64,000 bases of DNA from Marinomonas arctica (GCF_003259225.1 NZ_QHJF01000022.1:1-64000); one strand, 5' to 3'. Counted from the stretch's first letter, positions 26,554-35,433 are shown. Notes: generated from the sequence alone by a model not told the origin. Translations and numbers: made by a program.

Positions 26554-27873
26554 TTAGTAATAACCGGCTTGACGCATTTGACGATCCGCTGATGTGTTGG
26601 CGGATTTCAATGCTTGATCGACGGTCATAGAGCCAGATAAAGCACCTGAGATCATTTGTCCCGTTGTCGTACCAATCGCTTGGAACTCAGGAATAGCAGC
26701 GAATTGAACGCCAACATAAGGAGATGGTTTCAAGGTGCTGTCATTTGGGTTAGCGGAATTGATGGCTTTTAGCTCTGCCTCAGCAAACACGGCCGCTTTT
26801 TGGAAGTCCGTATTAGCATAAGTACTGGCTCTTGTTCCTGTTGGTACCGCCGCCCAGCCATTGTTTTTACCAACAAGCTGGATGTATTCCTTAGAGGTTG
26901 CCCAACGAACGAATTTTTGCGCCGCTTCTACGTTTTTGGTTGCCGCTGGTATGCCAAGTGCCCATGCCCAAAGCCAGTTAGCGCCTTTCTCTGTTACAGA
27001 GTAAGGAGACTGTGCAAAACCAACTTGGTCTGCGACTTTACTTTGCTTAGGATCGGTTACGAAAGACGCAGCGATGGTGGCATCAATCCACATGCCGCAC
27101 TTGCCTTCGTTAAATAAGGCGAGGTTTTCGTTAAAGCCGTTGCTGCTGGCGCCTGGAGGGCCATACTTGGTCAAAAGGTCAACATAGAAGTTAACCGCAT
27201 TTTTCCATTCGGCTGTTTCTAGCTCAGGCTTCCAGCTTTCATCAAACCAGCGAGCGCCAAAAGAGTTTGCCATGGCTGTCATGAAAGCCATGTTGTCACC
27301 CCAGCCTGCCTTGCCACGTAAACAAATACCGTAGATGCCTTTTTCAGGATTGTTGACGGCAGCCGCAACATCACGAATGTGTTCCCAACTGTCTCTGTCA
27401 TTGATTTCCATACCTGCAGCTTTAACTAGGTCTTTGCGGTACATGACCATAGAGCTTTCGCCGTAGAAAGGGGCTGCATACATAGTGCCTTCATAAGATA
27501 AGCCGCCACGGATCGATGGCAGAATATCGTTGACATCAAAGTTTCCGCTGGTATCGATTGCTTGTAGCCAGCCACGTTCACCCCAAATAGGGGTTTCGTA
27601 CATACCAATGGTCATCACATCGTATAGACCGCTTTTATTCGCGATGTCTTGAGTGACGTTTTGACGAAGAGTATTCTCTTCAAGAGTTACCCACTTTACT
27701 TTGATATCTGGGTTGGCTTTTTCAAATTCAGGAGTGAGTTTTTGCATTTCAATCATGTGGCCATTGTTAACCGTGGCAACAGTGATCTGAGTGGCTGAGA
27801 ACGCGCTAGCTGCTGTCATAGCCGCTGTGATAGATACCGCATAGGTTAGGGTATTCTTGGTCAGGTGTTTCAT
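26554..27873 (-). CDS. mtlE: Polyol-binding periplasmic protein (MtlE)
   Basis: 439 residues with a clear signal peptide (Lys-rich start, hydrophobic stretch, cleavage expected after SAFSA near residue 26), followed by an extracellular solute-binding family 1 domain (QITVATVNNGHMIEMQKLTPEFE, FNEGKCGMWIDATIAAS, WAWALGIPAAT). This is the MalE/SorE class. A GGGGGAAA ribosome site precedes the ATG. It is the first gene of the mtlEFGKD-type operon, and its upstream region carries a palindrome that may be an operator. Confidence 0.92.
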   Translation of the reverse strand: MKHLTKNTLTYAVSITAAMTAASAFSATQITVATVNNGHMIEMQKLTPEFEKANPDIKVKWVTLEENTLRQNVTQDIANKSGLYDVMTIGMYETPIWGERGWLQAIDTSGNFDVNDILPSIRGGLSYEGTMYAAPFYGESSMVMYRKDLVKAAGMEINDRDSWEHIRDVAAAVNNPEKGIYGICLRGKAGWGDNMAFMTAMANSFGARWFDESWKPELETAEWKNAVNFYVDLLTKYGPPGASSNGFNENLALFNEGKCGMWIDATIAASFVTDPKQSKVADQVGFAQSPYSVTEKGANWLWAWALGIPAATKNVEAAQKFVRWATSKEYIQLVGKNNGWAAVPTGTRASTYANTDFQKAAVFAEAELKAINSANPNDSTLKPSPYVGVQFAAIPEFQAIGTTTGQMISGALSGSMTVDQALKSANTSADRQMRQAGYY

Positions 27874-27922
27874 AGGTTTCCCCCAGTTTGGAGTTTCTTT
27901 GTTTTTATAGTCGTACCTAATT

Positions 27923-27942
27923 CTTGATAATCGTTTATCAAG
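27923..27942. promoter_or_regulatory. Palindrome before mtlE
   Basis: CTTGATA and TATCAAG with a 6-bp centre, 50-70 bp upstream of the mtlE start codon. Suitable spacing for a regulator dimer at the operon promoter; whether MtlR or another protein binds is unknown. Confidence 0.45.
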
Positions 27943-28162
27943 TGATCAATAATATAGGCTATGTCAGAATTGACCTGTTAATACATAAATCGCCAATAAA
28001 TGTACTATTTTGTTTCATTATTCACTTATCGCTAAAAATTAAGTCAATATAATATTCTTTTGGGGCTGCCAGATCGTGGCTATGCCTTTGTCTAATAAGG
28101 TTTTGTATGACAAATGTCATGTTATGAGTGTCAGTCGATTCCGTTTTTTTTGTATAAATGGC

Positions 28163-28168
28163 TATAAT
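28163..28168 (+). promoter_or_regulatory. Consensus -10 hexamer for sdhE
   Basis: TATAAT 29 bp before the sdhE start; a poor -35 (TTCCGT at 28139) lies 18 bp upstream of it. Confidence 0.5.
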
Positions 28169-28196
28169 GACGGCATTCTATTTCAAGGGTGATATC

Positions 28197-28472
28197 ATGA
28201 GTGAAACCACGGATTCTATTAGTTTTAAACGCCTTAAAATGCAGTGCCGTCGTGGCATGCTGGAACTGGATGTTCTGCTTGAGCCTTTCTTAGCGGATGT
28301 GTATTTGACGTTAGAAGAGGAAGATAAGCAGCGCTTCGTTAATCTGCTTACCTGTGAAGATCAAGATCTTTTCCCATGGTTTATGCAGAGTTCAGTGCCG
28401 GAAAATGCGGATCATGCACGCATTGTTAATATTATTTTGTCTCGTGTTCAGCCTGAAAACTACCGAGCTTAA
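28197..28472 (+). CDS. sdhE: FAD assembly factor SdhE
   Basis: 91 residues from the ATG preceded by AAGGGTG; 13 extra residues from an earlier in-frame ATG would overlap the -10 box. The conserved RRGMLELD motif (RGxxE) is the part of SdhE/SDHAF2 needed for covalent attachment of FAD to succinate dehydrogenase SdhA. The rest, EEDKQRFVNLLTCEDQDLFPW, is also family-typical. The gene is followed by a YgfX-like membrane protein, as in E. coli (ygfY-ygfX), and then by nadB and the sigma-E operon as in Pseudomonas. Confidence 0.93.
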   Translation: MSETTDSISFKRLKMQCRRGMLELDVLLEPFLADVYLTLEEEDKQRFVNLLTCEDQDLFPWFMQSSVPENADHARIVNIILSRVQPENYRA

Positions 28473-28890
28473 ATGCTCCTTGATCAGCATAGGGCTGTGG
28501 CTGTTTATAGTCGTGGCGTATGCGGCTCTGTTGCAGATTTATTGGATGCCTGCCTTTTGGCGGGCATTGCTTTATCTAGGGGTTGGCTTAGGCGGAGTGG
28601 TGTTATTTGTTCGCACGGTTTGTCAATCTTCGCCGCAGATAGGCATCGATGAGCAAGGCGCATTTTTACTGAACCAAGGGCGCTATGAAAGGCTGCTTTT
28701 TATTCGTGCAAATAGCGTTCAATTGATCGCTAAGGTAGATAAAGGTCAAGCTTTTTTAAGACGAGTTTGGCCCAAATACCAAGTGATATATCGTGATAAT
28801 GTAACTGAGGACGTGTATCGTATATTGCGTTCATATGCGGCACAACAGATCCTGTTGCACCGCAGTGAGATGCATAAAAGTCGCTTTTAA
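28444..28890 (+). CDS. YgfX-like inner-membrane protein
   Basis: Starts inside the 3' end of sdhE in another frame; the best candidate is a GTG at 28444 (about 148 residues), with a TTG at 28480 as alternative. Two adjacent hydrophobic spans (IGLWLFIVVAYAALL and ALLYLGVGLGGVVLFV) are followed by a soluble C-terminal half. Size, topology and position after sdhE match E. coli YgfX/CptA, once described as the toxin half of a pair with YgfY, a reading now doubtful because SdhE is a flavinylation factor. Sequence identity looks low, so the assignment rests mainly on context. Confidence 0.65.
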   Translation: MFSLKTTELKCSLISIGLWLFIVVAYAALLQIYWMPAFWRALLYLGVGLGGVVLFVRTVCQSSPQIGIDEQGAFLLNQGRYERLLFIRANSVQLIAKVDKGQAFLRRVWPKYQVIYRDNVTEDVYRILRSYAAQQILLHRSEMHKSRF

Positions 28891-28910
28891 TCAAAGGGTT
28901 AACTTTTATG
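28873..28910. other. Inverted repeat over convergent ygfX and nadB ends
   Basis: CATAAAAGT and ACTTTTATG, 9-bp arms with a 20-nt loop, spanning both stop codons of two genes that end only 8 nt apart. Confidence 0.45.
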
Positions 28911-30491
28911 GGGCGTAAGAATTGTGGGTGAGCTTGTCGCTAATTTATTTGGATAATCTAGCGTGAAGTGTAAACCTCGGCTTTCTTTTCGGGACATGGC
29001 TGAACGTATGATTAAGTCAGCGACGACAGCGAGATTTCGCAACTCTAATAGATCGTTTGAGACCTTATAGTTCGCATAAAACTCTTGTATCTCTGACAAT
29101 AATAAGTCGACACGATGCTTGGCTCTTAGTAGGCGTTTGTCCGTGCGCACTATGCCAACATAATCCCACATAAAGCGTCTTAACTCTTGCCAGTTGTGAG
29201 TAATGACCACATCTTCATCGGAGTTTGTCACTTTGCTTTCATCCCAATCTGGGATGGTTATTTCATCCGTTAAGGCAATCTGTGCCGATATATGGCTGGC
29301 TGCCGAGCGGGCAAAAACAATACACTCTAGTAACGAGTTACTCGCCAGGCGATTGGCGCCATGTAGACCTGTGTAAGCGGTTTCTCCGATCGCATACAAA
29401 TGATCTATATCGGTTGCACTGTGTTTGTTTACCACGACACCACCACAGGTGTAGTGTGCGGCCGGAACAACGGGGATAGGGCCTTTGGTCATATCATGCC
29501 CGAACGCTAGGCAGCGCTTATAAATGGTCGGAAAGTGTTCTTTAATAAAGTCAGGGTCTTTGTGGGATATATCCAGCAAAACATGATGAATACCAAGCCG
29601 TTTCATTTCATGGTCAATGGCTCTGGCCACGATATCGCGGGGCGCTAATTCTTCGCGTTTATCAAATTTGGACATGAAGCGTGTACCATCAGGCAATAAG
29701 AGCTTGCCGCCTTCGCCGCGAACCGCCTCAGAGATCAAAAAGGTTTTGGCTTTGGCATCGTAAAGGCAAGTTGGATGAAATTGATTGAATTCCATGTTGG
29801 CCACTCGACAGCCTGCTCGCCAAGCCATGGCAATTCCATCTCCAGAAGCCGTATCCGGATTGCTGGTATAAAGATATACCTTGCTGCTGCCACCACAAGC
29901 GAGCGAAATAAAGCGCCCGTGAAATACTTCCACAACGTCATCGTCTAGGTTAAGAGCATAAACGCCAACCGCACGATTTGGCCCTGAAAGCCCTAATTTT
30001 TTCGTGGTGACGATATCAATGGCAACACGGTCAGGGAAAAAATCAATGTTGGGATGATTCGTGGCGTTTTTTATCAAGGTTTTAGAGATAGCTAATCCCG
30101 TTGCATCGGCGCTATGAATAATACGTCTATGGCTGTGACCGCCTTCTTGCGTTAAGTGATACTCTTCACTTTCACCATAACGAGTGAACGGCACGCCTTG
30201 TGCAATGAGCCAGTCGATGCTTTCTTTAGAGTGTTCGACGGTAAAGCGTATGGCATCAAGATCACCAAGGTCCACGCCAGCGTCAATGGTATCGTTGATG
30301 TGAGAGTCAATCGTATCTTTATCTGACAATACCGCTGCGACACCGCCTTGAGCGTATAAGGTAGATCCTTCGCGTATATCGGCTTTGGTTAAAACAGCCA
30401 CGCGATGTTGGTCTGCAAGTTCAAGCGCAAGAGTAAGTCCTGCTGCCCCTGCACCAATGATGACAATGTCGTGTTTATAATGTCGGCTCAT
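28899..30491 (-). CDS. nadB: L-aspartate oxidase
   Basis: FAD enzyme that oxidises L-aspartate to iminoaspartate, the first step of NAD synthesis with NadA. 530 residues, family length. The FAD motif is [15 protein letters not shown] at residue 10; substrate and catalytic segments include [44 protein letters not shown] and [19 protein letters not shown]. Divergent to rpoE, exactly as in E. coli and Pseudomonas. Its 3' end nearly meets that of the YgfX-like gene. Confidence 0.97.
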   Translation of the reverse strand: MSRHYKHDIVIIGAGAAGLTLALELADQHRVAVLTKADIREGSTLYAQGGVAAVLSDKDTIDSHINDTIDAGVDLGDLDAIRFTVEHSKESIDWLIAQGVPFTRYGESEEYHLTQEGGHSHRRIIHSADATGLAISKTLIKNATNHPNIDFFPDRVAIDIVTTKKLGLSGPNRAVGVYALNLDDDVVEVFHGRFISLACGGSSKVYLYTSNPDTASGDGIAMAWRAGCRVANMEFNQFHPTCLYDAKAKTFLISEAVRGEGGKLLLPDGTRFMSKFDKREELAPRDIVARAIDHEMKRLGIHHVLLDISHKDPDFIKEHFPTIYKRCLAFGHDMTKGPIPVVPAAHYTCGGVVVNKHSATDIDHLYAIGETAYTGLHGANRLASNSLLECIVFARSAASHISAQIALTDEITIPDWDESKVTNSDEDVVITHNWQELRRFMWDYVGIVRTDKRLLRAKHRVDLLLSEIQEFYANYKVSNDLLELRNLAVVADLIIRSAMSRKESRGLHFTLDYPNKLATSSPTILTPHKS

Positions 30492-30645
30492 GTTATTGAT
30501 CTAATTATGACTGAAAAATTAATGTTACTATTGTTGCTACTAAATAGTGAATACTTTCTGGGGTCACATTTTGAATATTCATCATGCTTTGTTATTTGAC
30601 GAGGTTTGTTATCTACTTAAATACGCAATTTGATAGTATCACATG

Positions 30646-30673
30646 GGAACTCGCTCAATGGGTTGTTGTCTTC
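30646..30673 (+). promoter_or_regulatory. Possible sigma-E promoter of rpoE
   Basis: GGAACT at 30646-30651 equals the sigma-E -35 core, with TCTTC at 30669 as a partial TCTGA-type -10 after about 17 bp. Autoregulated rpoE promoters are usual in this family, but the -10 match is poor. Confidence 0.35.
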
Positions 30674-30723
30674 TCTTGTAATATGCAAGGGCGCAGATGA
30701 ATACGGTTTTATATGAGGTGCCT

Positions 30724-31311
30724 ATGCCGCACGAAACGTCTTCTGATCAGGCGTTAGTTGAAAAAGTACAACAGGGTGACAAGCGGGCCTTTGATCTGCT
30801 CGTTATCAAATATCAATATAAAGTCATTGGTTTGATTGGGCGTTATGTACAAGATAGGAGCGAAGCGCTTGATGTCGCTCAAGAGAGTTTTATTAAAGCC
30901 TATCGCGCAATAGAGAGTTTTCGAGGTGAGAGTGCGTTTTATACATGGCTGTATCGTATTGCCGTGAATACCGCAAAAAATTATTTGGTGAGTCGCTCTC
31001 GTCGTCCTCCAGAATCCGATGTTGAACTGGATAACGAAGAAGTATTTAGTGTGTATGAATCCTTAGCGGATATCGATACACCAGAAGCAAAGCTGAACAG
31101 CGATCGTCTTGAAAAAGAGATTCATTATGCCATTCAGCAGTTGCCGGAAGAGCTACGTAGTGCACTCACATTGCGCGAATTTGATGGTCTGAGTTATGAA
31201 GATATTTCGTTGATAATGGAGTGTCCTGTTGGGACCGTTCGGTCACGTATTTTTCGTGCTCGAGAGGCGGTAGAAAAACACATACATCCGTTGATGGATA
31301 CAGGAGAATAG
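30724..31311 (+). CDS. rpoE: Extracytoplasmic stress sigma factor (RpoE/AlgU)
   Basis: ECF sigma factor for envelope stress. The start MPHETSSDQALVEKVQQGD is chosen because it has GAGGTG upstream and aligns with the AlgU N-terminus; an earlier ATG would add nine residues. The 195-residue protein has region 2 (FIKAYRAIESFRGESAFYTW) and region 4 (YEDISLIMECPVGTVRSRIF), and GDKRAFDLLVIKYQ matches AlgU strongly. It heads the five-gene rpoE-rseA-rseB-rseC-mucD cluster, which is the Pseudomonas algU-mucABCD arrangement. Confidence 0.96.
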   Translation: MPHETSSDQALVEKVQQGDKRAFDLLVIKYQYKVIGLIGRYVQDRSEALDVAQESFIKAYRAIESFRGESAFYTWLYRIAVNTAKNYLVSRSRRPPESDVELDNEEVFSVYESLADIDTPEAKLNSDRLEKEIHYAIQQLPEELRSALTLREFDGLSYEDISLIMECPVGTVRSRIFRAREAVEKHIHPLMDTGE

Positions 31312-31313
31312 AC

Positions 31314-31934
31314 ATGGCAGCATTAAATGAAAACGCCTCGGAAATGCTTACCAGTTTGTCCGCTATGTTTGATGGTGAAGCGTCAGAACGTGACATCGAG
31401 CGTTTACTGCAAGCGGACAGTGCGGAATTAAGTCGTCAGGTAGAAAGCTTCCATTTGATACAGCAAACACTTCATAAAGATTCAGCAGTCACACTGGGGC
31501 TGGCAGACAGTCTGTTATTGCGAGTGCGAGCCGAGATTGATAAAGAAGACTTACAAGTTAAACAGCCCAATACTTCTTTAGAAGAGAAGGTGCTGCCTTT
31601 TGTGTTACCTGAAAAGGCGACTTCATCTCGACCTAACTGGCGCGTTATGCTGTCTGGTGTTGCCGTTGCCGCCAGTGTGAGCTTTGTGGTGATTTTAGGT
31701 GGAAATGGATTATTAACGTCAGATACAGCACAGACTAACGTCGTTGCTGAGGTTCGAACGCCGTCCCCGAACATGATAGTGACGCCGCTAGCGCAGTTAG
31801 ATAAAGATACTTTGCAGGCCGATAATATCAGGTTGCAGCATTACCTTCGACAGCATGCAGAGCAAGCCGCGATGACAGTGGGTCAAGGCATGATACCGAT
31901 GGCTAGGGTCGTCAGTTATCCCGTAAAAGAGTAA
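31314..31934 (+). CDS. rseA: Anti-sigma-E factor RseA/MucA
   Basis: 206 residues from the ATG preceded by AGGAGA, 2 nt after the rpoE stop. The N-terminal cytoplasmic RseA domain (SAMFDGEASERDIERLL) binds the sigma factor, one membrane span lies at about residues 111-130 (VMLSGVAVAASVSFVVILGG), and the rest is periplasmic, ending in a hydrophobic VSYPVKE-like tail that may be the DegS/AlgW cleavage site region. A longer in-frame start inside rpoE lacks family support. Confidence 0.93.
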   Translation: MAALNENASEMLTSLSAMFDGEASERDIERLLQADSAELSRQVESFHLIQQTLHKDSAVTLGLADSLLLRVRAEIDKEDLQVKQPNTSLEEKVLPFVLPEKATSSRPNWRVMLSGVAVAASVSFVVILGGNGLLTSDTAQTNVVAEVRTPSPNMIVTPLAQLDKDTLQADNIRLQHYLRQHAEQAAMTVGQGMIPMARVVSYPVKE

Positions 31935-31937
31935 TTT

Positions 31938-32906
31938 ATGAGATTATTTTCGTTCTTACATATTTTTTCCACACTGGTGTGCCTTACTATTTCCAGCTTG
32001 AGTATGGCGAGCAGCACAACGCCGGATGCGTTGCATTTGCTGAGAAGTATGACTCAGTCTTTTTCAACGCTGAGTTACGATGGGGTATTCGTGCATTCTG
32101 AAGCCAACAATATGAATAGTATGCGTGTTCGTCATGATTTAATGGGGGGCGTAGAATATGAAAGTTTGGTGGATTTAGACGGCGATAAGATTGAAGTTTT
32201 GCGTATTGATGACAAAATCATTTCCGTCTATCCCAATGCTCTGGTTGCGAACATGCGTGCCCCGATGATACCGCCCTTCAAGCGTTTTAAAGACGTTGAA
32301 AGTGATCGGCTTATTAAAGGCTATGACATGATAGTGGGTGATCACACAAGTCGTATTGCAGGGCGTAAAGTGGTGACGATTAAGTTGGTGCCAAAAGATC
32401 CATATCGTTACGGTCATCAGTTTTGGTTAGACGAGGAAAATCATTTTCTTTTAAAACATGACATGATGAAAACAGACGGTGAGCTTCTGGAAAGAATTCA
32501 ATTTACCTCTGTTAATTTTGCACCAGACTTGAAAGATAAAGACTTTGCCCCAAAAGAGGGTAGCCACGCAGAGCCGCTTGTTGAAAGTCAGCCAAGACGA
32601 GTAAAAAATCTATGGCAATTTGATTGGTTGCCTGATGGCTTCTCTCTCGTTTGGTCAGAAGCTAGATCGTTAAATCATGGCACAAGTATGCTGCTTCTAT
32701 CGGATGGAATGGCAACGGTGTCGATTTTTGTTGAGCCGACGATGAAAGCCAAAGACATGTCCATTTTAAGTATGGGGGCGACAATTGCGGGCGAACGTAG
32801 TATTAAGGTAAAAGATCAGTTGTATTTGTTAACCATGGTAGGAGAGGTGCCTGAACTTACCATTGAGAAGTTGATGACTGTATTTATGCCAAGGCAAGAG
32901 CAATGA
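31938..32906 (+). CDS. rseB: Periplasmic sigma-E regulator RseB/MucB
   Basis: 322 residues with a signal peptide ending near SLSMASS (residue 25). The N-terminal LolA-like fold is marked by SFSTLSYDGVFVHSE and the C-terminal domain by NLWQFDWLPDGFSLV. RseB binds RseA and shields it from proteolysis, and may sense mislocalised lipoproteins or LPS. It begins 3 nt after rseA and overlaps rseC by 4 bases. Confidence 0.93.
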   Translation: MRLFSFLHIFSTLVCLTISSLSMASSTTPDALHLLRSMTQSFSTLSYDGVFVHSEANNMNSMRVRHDLMGGVEYESLVDLDGDKIEVLRIDDKIISVYPNALVANMRAPMIPPFKRFKDVESDRLIKGYDMIVGDHTSRIAGRKVVTIKLVPKDPYRYGHQFWLDEENHFLLKHDMMKTDGELLERIQFTSVNFAPDLKDKDFAPKEGSHAEPLVESQPRRVKNLWQFDWLPDGFSLVWSEARSLNHGTSMLLLSDGMATVSIFVEPTMKAKDMSILSMGATIAGERSIKVKDQLYLLTMVGEVPELTIEKLMTVFMPRQEQ

Positions 32907-33370
32907 TTGAAGAAACGGGAAGAGTATTATCCATAGAAGAAGGTTTCGCAGAGGTGGAAACAGTTCGCACCAGTAGCTGCACTTCTTGTCGTGCTCGTCA
33001 TGGCTGTGGTCACCATGCTATTGCCCAAGTATCTTCGTCAAACCGTATGCGAATGAGGGCGATTGATCCTTTAACCGTGAAAGTTGGTCAAAGTGTGGTC
33101 GTCGGTATTCCAGAAGATACATTACTGCAAGCCTCCGTTTGGATGTATCTAATACCCTTATTGGGGTTGGTCTGTGGTGCTGTTATTCCCTCTTTATGGG
33201 GTGGGCAGTCAGATATAGCGGTGGTGTTTGCTATTGTTGGTTTTGCTGGTGGTTTATTCCTGGCACGGAATAAGTCAAAACAAGAAATGAATAATCTCGA
33301 TTATTATCCCAAAATTTTGAGAGTTGAATCGTTACACGATGATCATATCCCTTTGGTCGTGACATCGTAA
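32903..33370 (+). CDS. rseC: RseC/MucC family membrane protein
   Basis: 155 residues. The N-terminal half has the cysteine-rich SSCTSCRARHGCGHHA segment and the C-terminal half two hydrophobic spans (SVWMYLIPLLGLVCGAVIP and VVFAIVGFAGGLFLA). This is the RseC/MucC pattern; the family also includes RnfH-linked SoxR-reducing RsxC partners, and the cysteines suggest a redox or Fe-S function. Its ATG overlaps the rseB stop (ATGA). Confidence 0.92.
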   Translation: MIEETGRVLSIEEGFAEVETVRTSSCTSCRARHGCGHHAIAQVSSSNRMRMRAIDPLTVKVGQSVVVGIPEDTLLQASVWMYLIPLLGLVCGAVIPSLWGGQSDIAVVFAIVGFAGGLFLARNKSKQEMNNLDYYPKILRVESLHDDHIPLVVTS

Positions 33371-33431
33371 GCGTCTAAAAGTCTTCACCTGGCACTGTAA
33401 TGAATTTGGTACGTCTTAAGGAGACCAATCA

Positions 33432-34841
33432 ATGAACAGATTGCTTAAAAACGTTAGCATGGTTGTCGTCAGTAGTTTTATGATGGTTTCAATGCTTTCT
33501 ACCGCGGCTTCACTTCCTGACTTTACTGAGTTGGTAGAAGAAGCTTCACCCGCTGTTGTGAATATCAGTACGGAACAAACTGTGACCACACGAACGGCCA
33601 ATGAAGGAGGTCAGCAATTAGGGCCTAATAGTGAGGAGCTTAATGAGTTCTTCAAACACTTCTTTGGTCAGCAGCCTTTTGGTCAACAAGCACCGCCGCA
33701 GCAGGGACAGCGCAATTCATTGGGGTCTGGTTTTATCGTATCCCATGATGGTTATGTCTTAACTAATAATCATGTTATCGACGGTGCGGATGTGATTCAT
33801 GTGCGCCTTAATGACAGACGTGAATACGTGGCCAAGTTAGTGGGTACCGACCCGAGAACCGATTTAGCACTGCTCAAAATAGAAGCGGATGATTTGCCTA
33901 TTGTTAAGATGGGTGATTCAGACAAACTTAAACCAGGTCAATGGGTATTGGCGATTGGTTCACCATTTGGTTTCGATTACACCGTTACCGCTGGTATTGT
34001 GAGTGCGACAGGGCGCAATTTGCCTTCCGACAATTACGTTCCCTTCATTCAAACGGATGTGGCGATTAACCCAGGTAACTCGGGTGGTCCTCTGTTTAAT
34101 TTGGATGGTGAAGTCGTTGGTATCAACTCACAAATCTATACCCGTTCTGGCGGCTTTATGGGCGTATCCTTTGCGATACCGTCTAAAGTAGCCATGTCGG
34201 TTGTCGATCAATTAAAGAGTGATGGTAAGGTGTCACGTGCTTGGTTGGGTGTGTTGATTCAAGATGTCAATAATGAATTGGCCGAATCATTTGGTTTGGA
34301 CCGATCAAATGGCGCTTTGATTAGTCGAGTATTACCTGACTCACCGGCGGAAAAAGCCGGCTTAAGATCCGGTGATATTATTCTTGAGTTTAATGGTAAA
34401 AGCATCGCCCATTCAGGAGAACTCCCTTACATTGTTGGGCAGATGAAAGCGGGCGAGAAGGTCAATGCGAAAGTCTATCGAGATGGCAAAGAGCAGACTA
34501 TTTCTGTCATGTTAGAGGCTCGTCCAAATGATCCACAAACGGTGGATCAATCTCAACAAGACCAGAATCGCCTCGGTATGATCGTAGGAGAAGTCCCTGC
34601 AGACATGGCCAAAAACTTTGATATCGACGGTGGTGTTGTGATTGAGCAAGTGCTTGGTGGTACAGCCGCTCGAAATGGTTTGCAACCTGGTGACGTAATT
34701 ACCATGCTAAATGGTAAGCGTATCGGAAACGTCGCAGAGTTTGGCGAGATTGCTAAAGACATTCCAAGCGGTCGTTCTGTGCCGATGCGCGTTATTCGAC
34801 AAGGCTATCCAATGTTTATTCCGTTTAAAATAACGGACTGA
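33432..34841 (+). CDS. mucD: Periplasmic serine protease MucD (DegP/HtrA family)
   Basis: 469 residues with signal peptide (cleavage near STAAS, residue 27). The trypsin-like domain carries the triad His114 (TNNHVIDGA), Asp144 (RTDLALLKI) and Ser217 (NPGNSGGPLFN), followed by two PDZ domains, the first marked by GALISRVLPDSPAEKAGLRS and the second by QVLGGTAARNGLQPGDVITM. It degrades or refolds damaged envelope proteins and restrains the sigma-E signal. AAGGAG precedes the start; a 61-bp gap follows rseC, and a strong terminator ends the operon. Confidence 0.96.
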   Translation: MNRLLKNVSMVVVSSFMMVSMLSTAASLPDFTELVEEASPAVVNISTEQTVTTRTANEGGQQLGPNSEELNEFFKHFFGQQPFGQQAPPQQGQRNSLGSGFIVSHDGYVLTNNHVIDGADVIHVRLNDRREYVAKLVGTDPRTDLALLKIEADDLPIVKMGDSDKLKPGQWVLAIGSPFGFDYTVTAGIVSATGRNLPSDNYVPFIQTDVAINPGNSGGPLFNLDGEVVGINSQIYTRSGGFMGVSFAIPSKVAMSVVDQLKSDGKVSRAWLGVLIQDVNNELAESFGLDRSNGALISRVLPDSPAEKAGLRSGDIILEFNGKSIAHSGELPYIVGQMKAGEKVNAKVYRDGKEQTISVMLEARPNDPQTVDQSQQDQNRLGMIVGEVPADMAKNFDIDGGVVIEQVLGGTAARNGLQPGDVITMLNGKRIGNVAEFGEIAKDIPSGRSVPMRVIRQGYPMFIPFKITD

Positions 34842-34862
34842 CATGTAAAAGCATGCATCTTT

Positions 34863-34892
34863 AAAAAGCGACTCTTTAGTCGCTTTTTTTTG
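34863..34892 (+). terminator. Terminator of the sigma-E operon
   Basis: AAAAGCGACT and AGTCGCTTTT with a CTTT loop followed by further Ts, 20 nt after the mucD stop. Confidence 0.92.
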
Positions 34893-34995
34893 TCTAAAAC
34901 TTGAATAAAAAGATTAGACGTGTAAGTATTTTTAATCATTAAAGACTTCTTAGAAGGTTTTTATCAGATAAATACATAACGTTGGAGGTTCATTC

Positions 34996-35421
34996 GTGGA
35001 GCAAACCACAGAAAAAGGTATCTGCTTTCGACTGGGGGAGGAGCGTTACGTTCATCCTTTGTCGAATATTAAGGAAGTACTTAGCTATCAATCTCCAGCC
35101 CCTGTGCCTGGTGCTCGTGAAGGGGTTGAAGGCATGATAGATGTTCGTGGCCATATGGTGACTGTACTTTACGGCACGTATTTACTGAATCTAGACCCTG
35201 CGGAATGTGAAGAAGAAGGGCATATTATTGTATTGGATTTGCCTTCGGGTTACTTTGGCATTCGAGTTGAAAGTGTTGAGCGGGTCATGGATTTACCAGA
35301 AAAAAATGATATTCAAGGGCTTGAATACAGAGAGCATAGCTGCATAAAAGGCACACTCCAGCACGCTAATGAATTGTATATTTTAGTCGAGTTTGATCAG
35401 TATTGTTCCACATTAGATTAG
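34996..35421 (+). CDS. Stand-alone CheW-like protein
   Basis: 141 residues; starts with GTG preceded by GGAGG at seven bases. The protein fits a single CheW domain: FRLGEERYVHPLSNIKEVL at the N-terminus, PVPGAREGVEGMIDVRGHMV in the middle and VESVERVMDLPE later. CheW domains couple chemoreceptors to CheA; here no chemotaxis gene is adjacent, and the role could be in a type IV pilus or other chemosensory array. It lies between the sigma-E operon and argA but has its own spacing and likely promoter. Confidence 0.87.
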   Translation: MEQTTEKGICFRLGEERYVHPLSNIKEVLSYQSPAPVPGAREGVEGMIDVRGHMVTVLYGTYLLNLDPAECEEEGHIIVLDLPSGYFGIRVESVERVMDLPEKNDIQGLEYREHSCIKGTLQHANELYILVEFDQYCSTLD

Positions 35422-35433
35422 ATATTTGCTCAC

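Larger units (their letters stand above)
27874..28196. promoter_or_regulatory. Divergent control region of mtlE and sdhE
   Basis: 323 bp without a gene. It contains a 20-bp palindrome close to mtlE, a 14-bp ATGACA/TGTCAT repeat at 28107-28120, and the sdhE promoter. An in-frame ATG at 28158 lies inside the promoter and is not taken as the sdhE start. Confidence 0.7.

Noticed and set aside
28197..28890. Toxin-antitoxin pair (ygfY/ygfX)
   Set aside because: The first protein is clearly the flavinylation factor SdhE with its RGxxE motif; a toxin role of the second is not supported by sequence.
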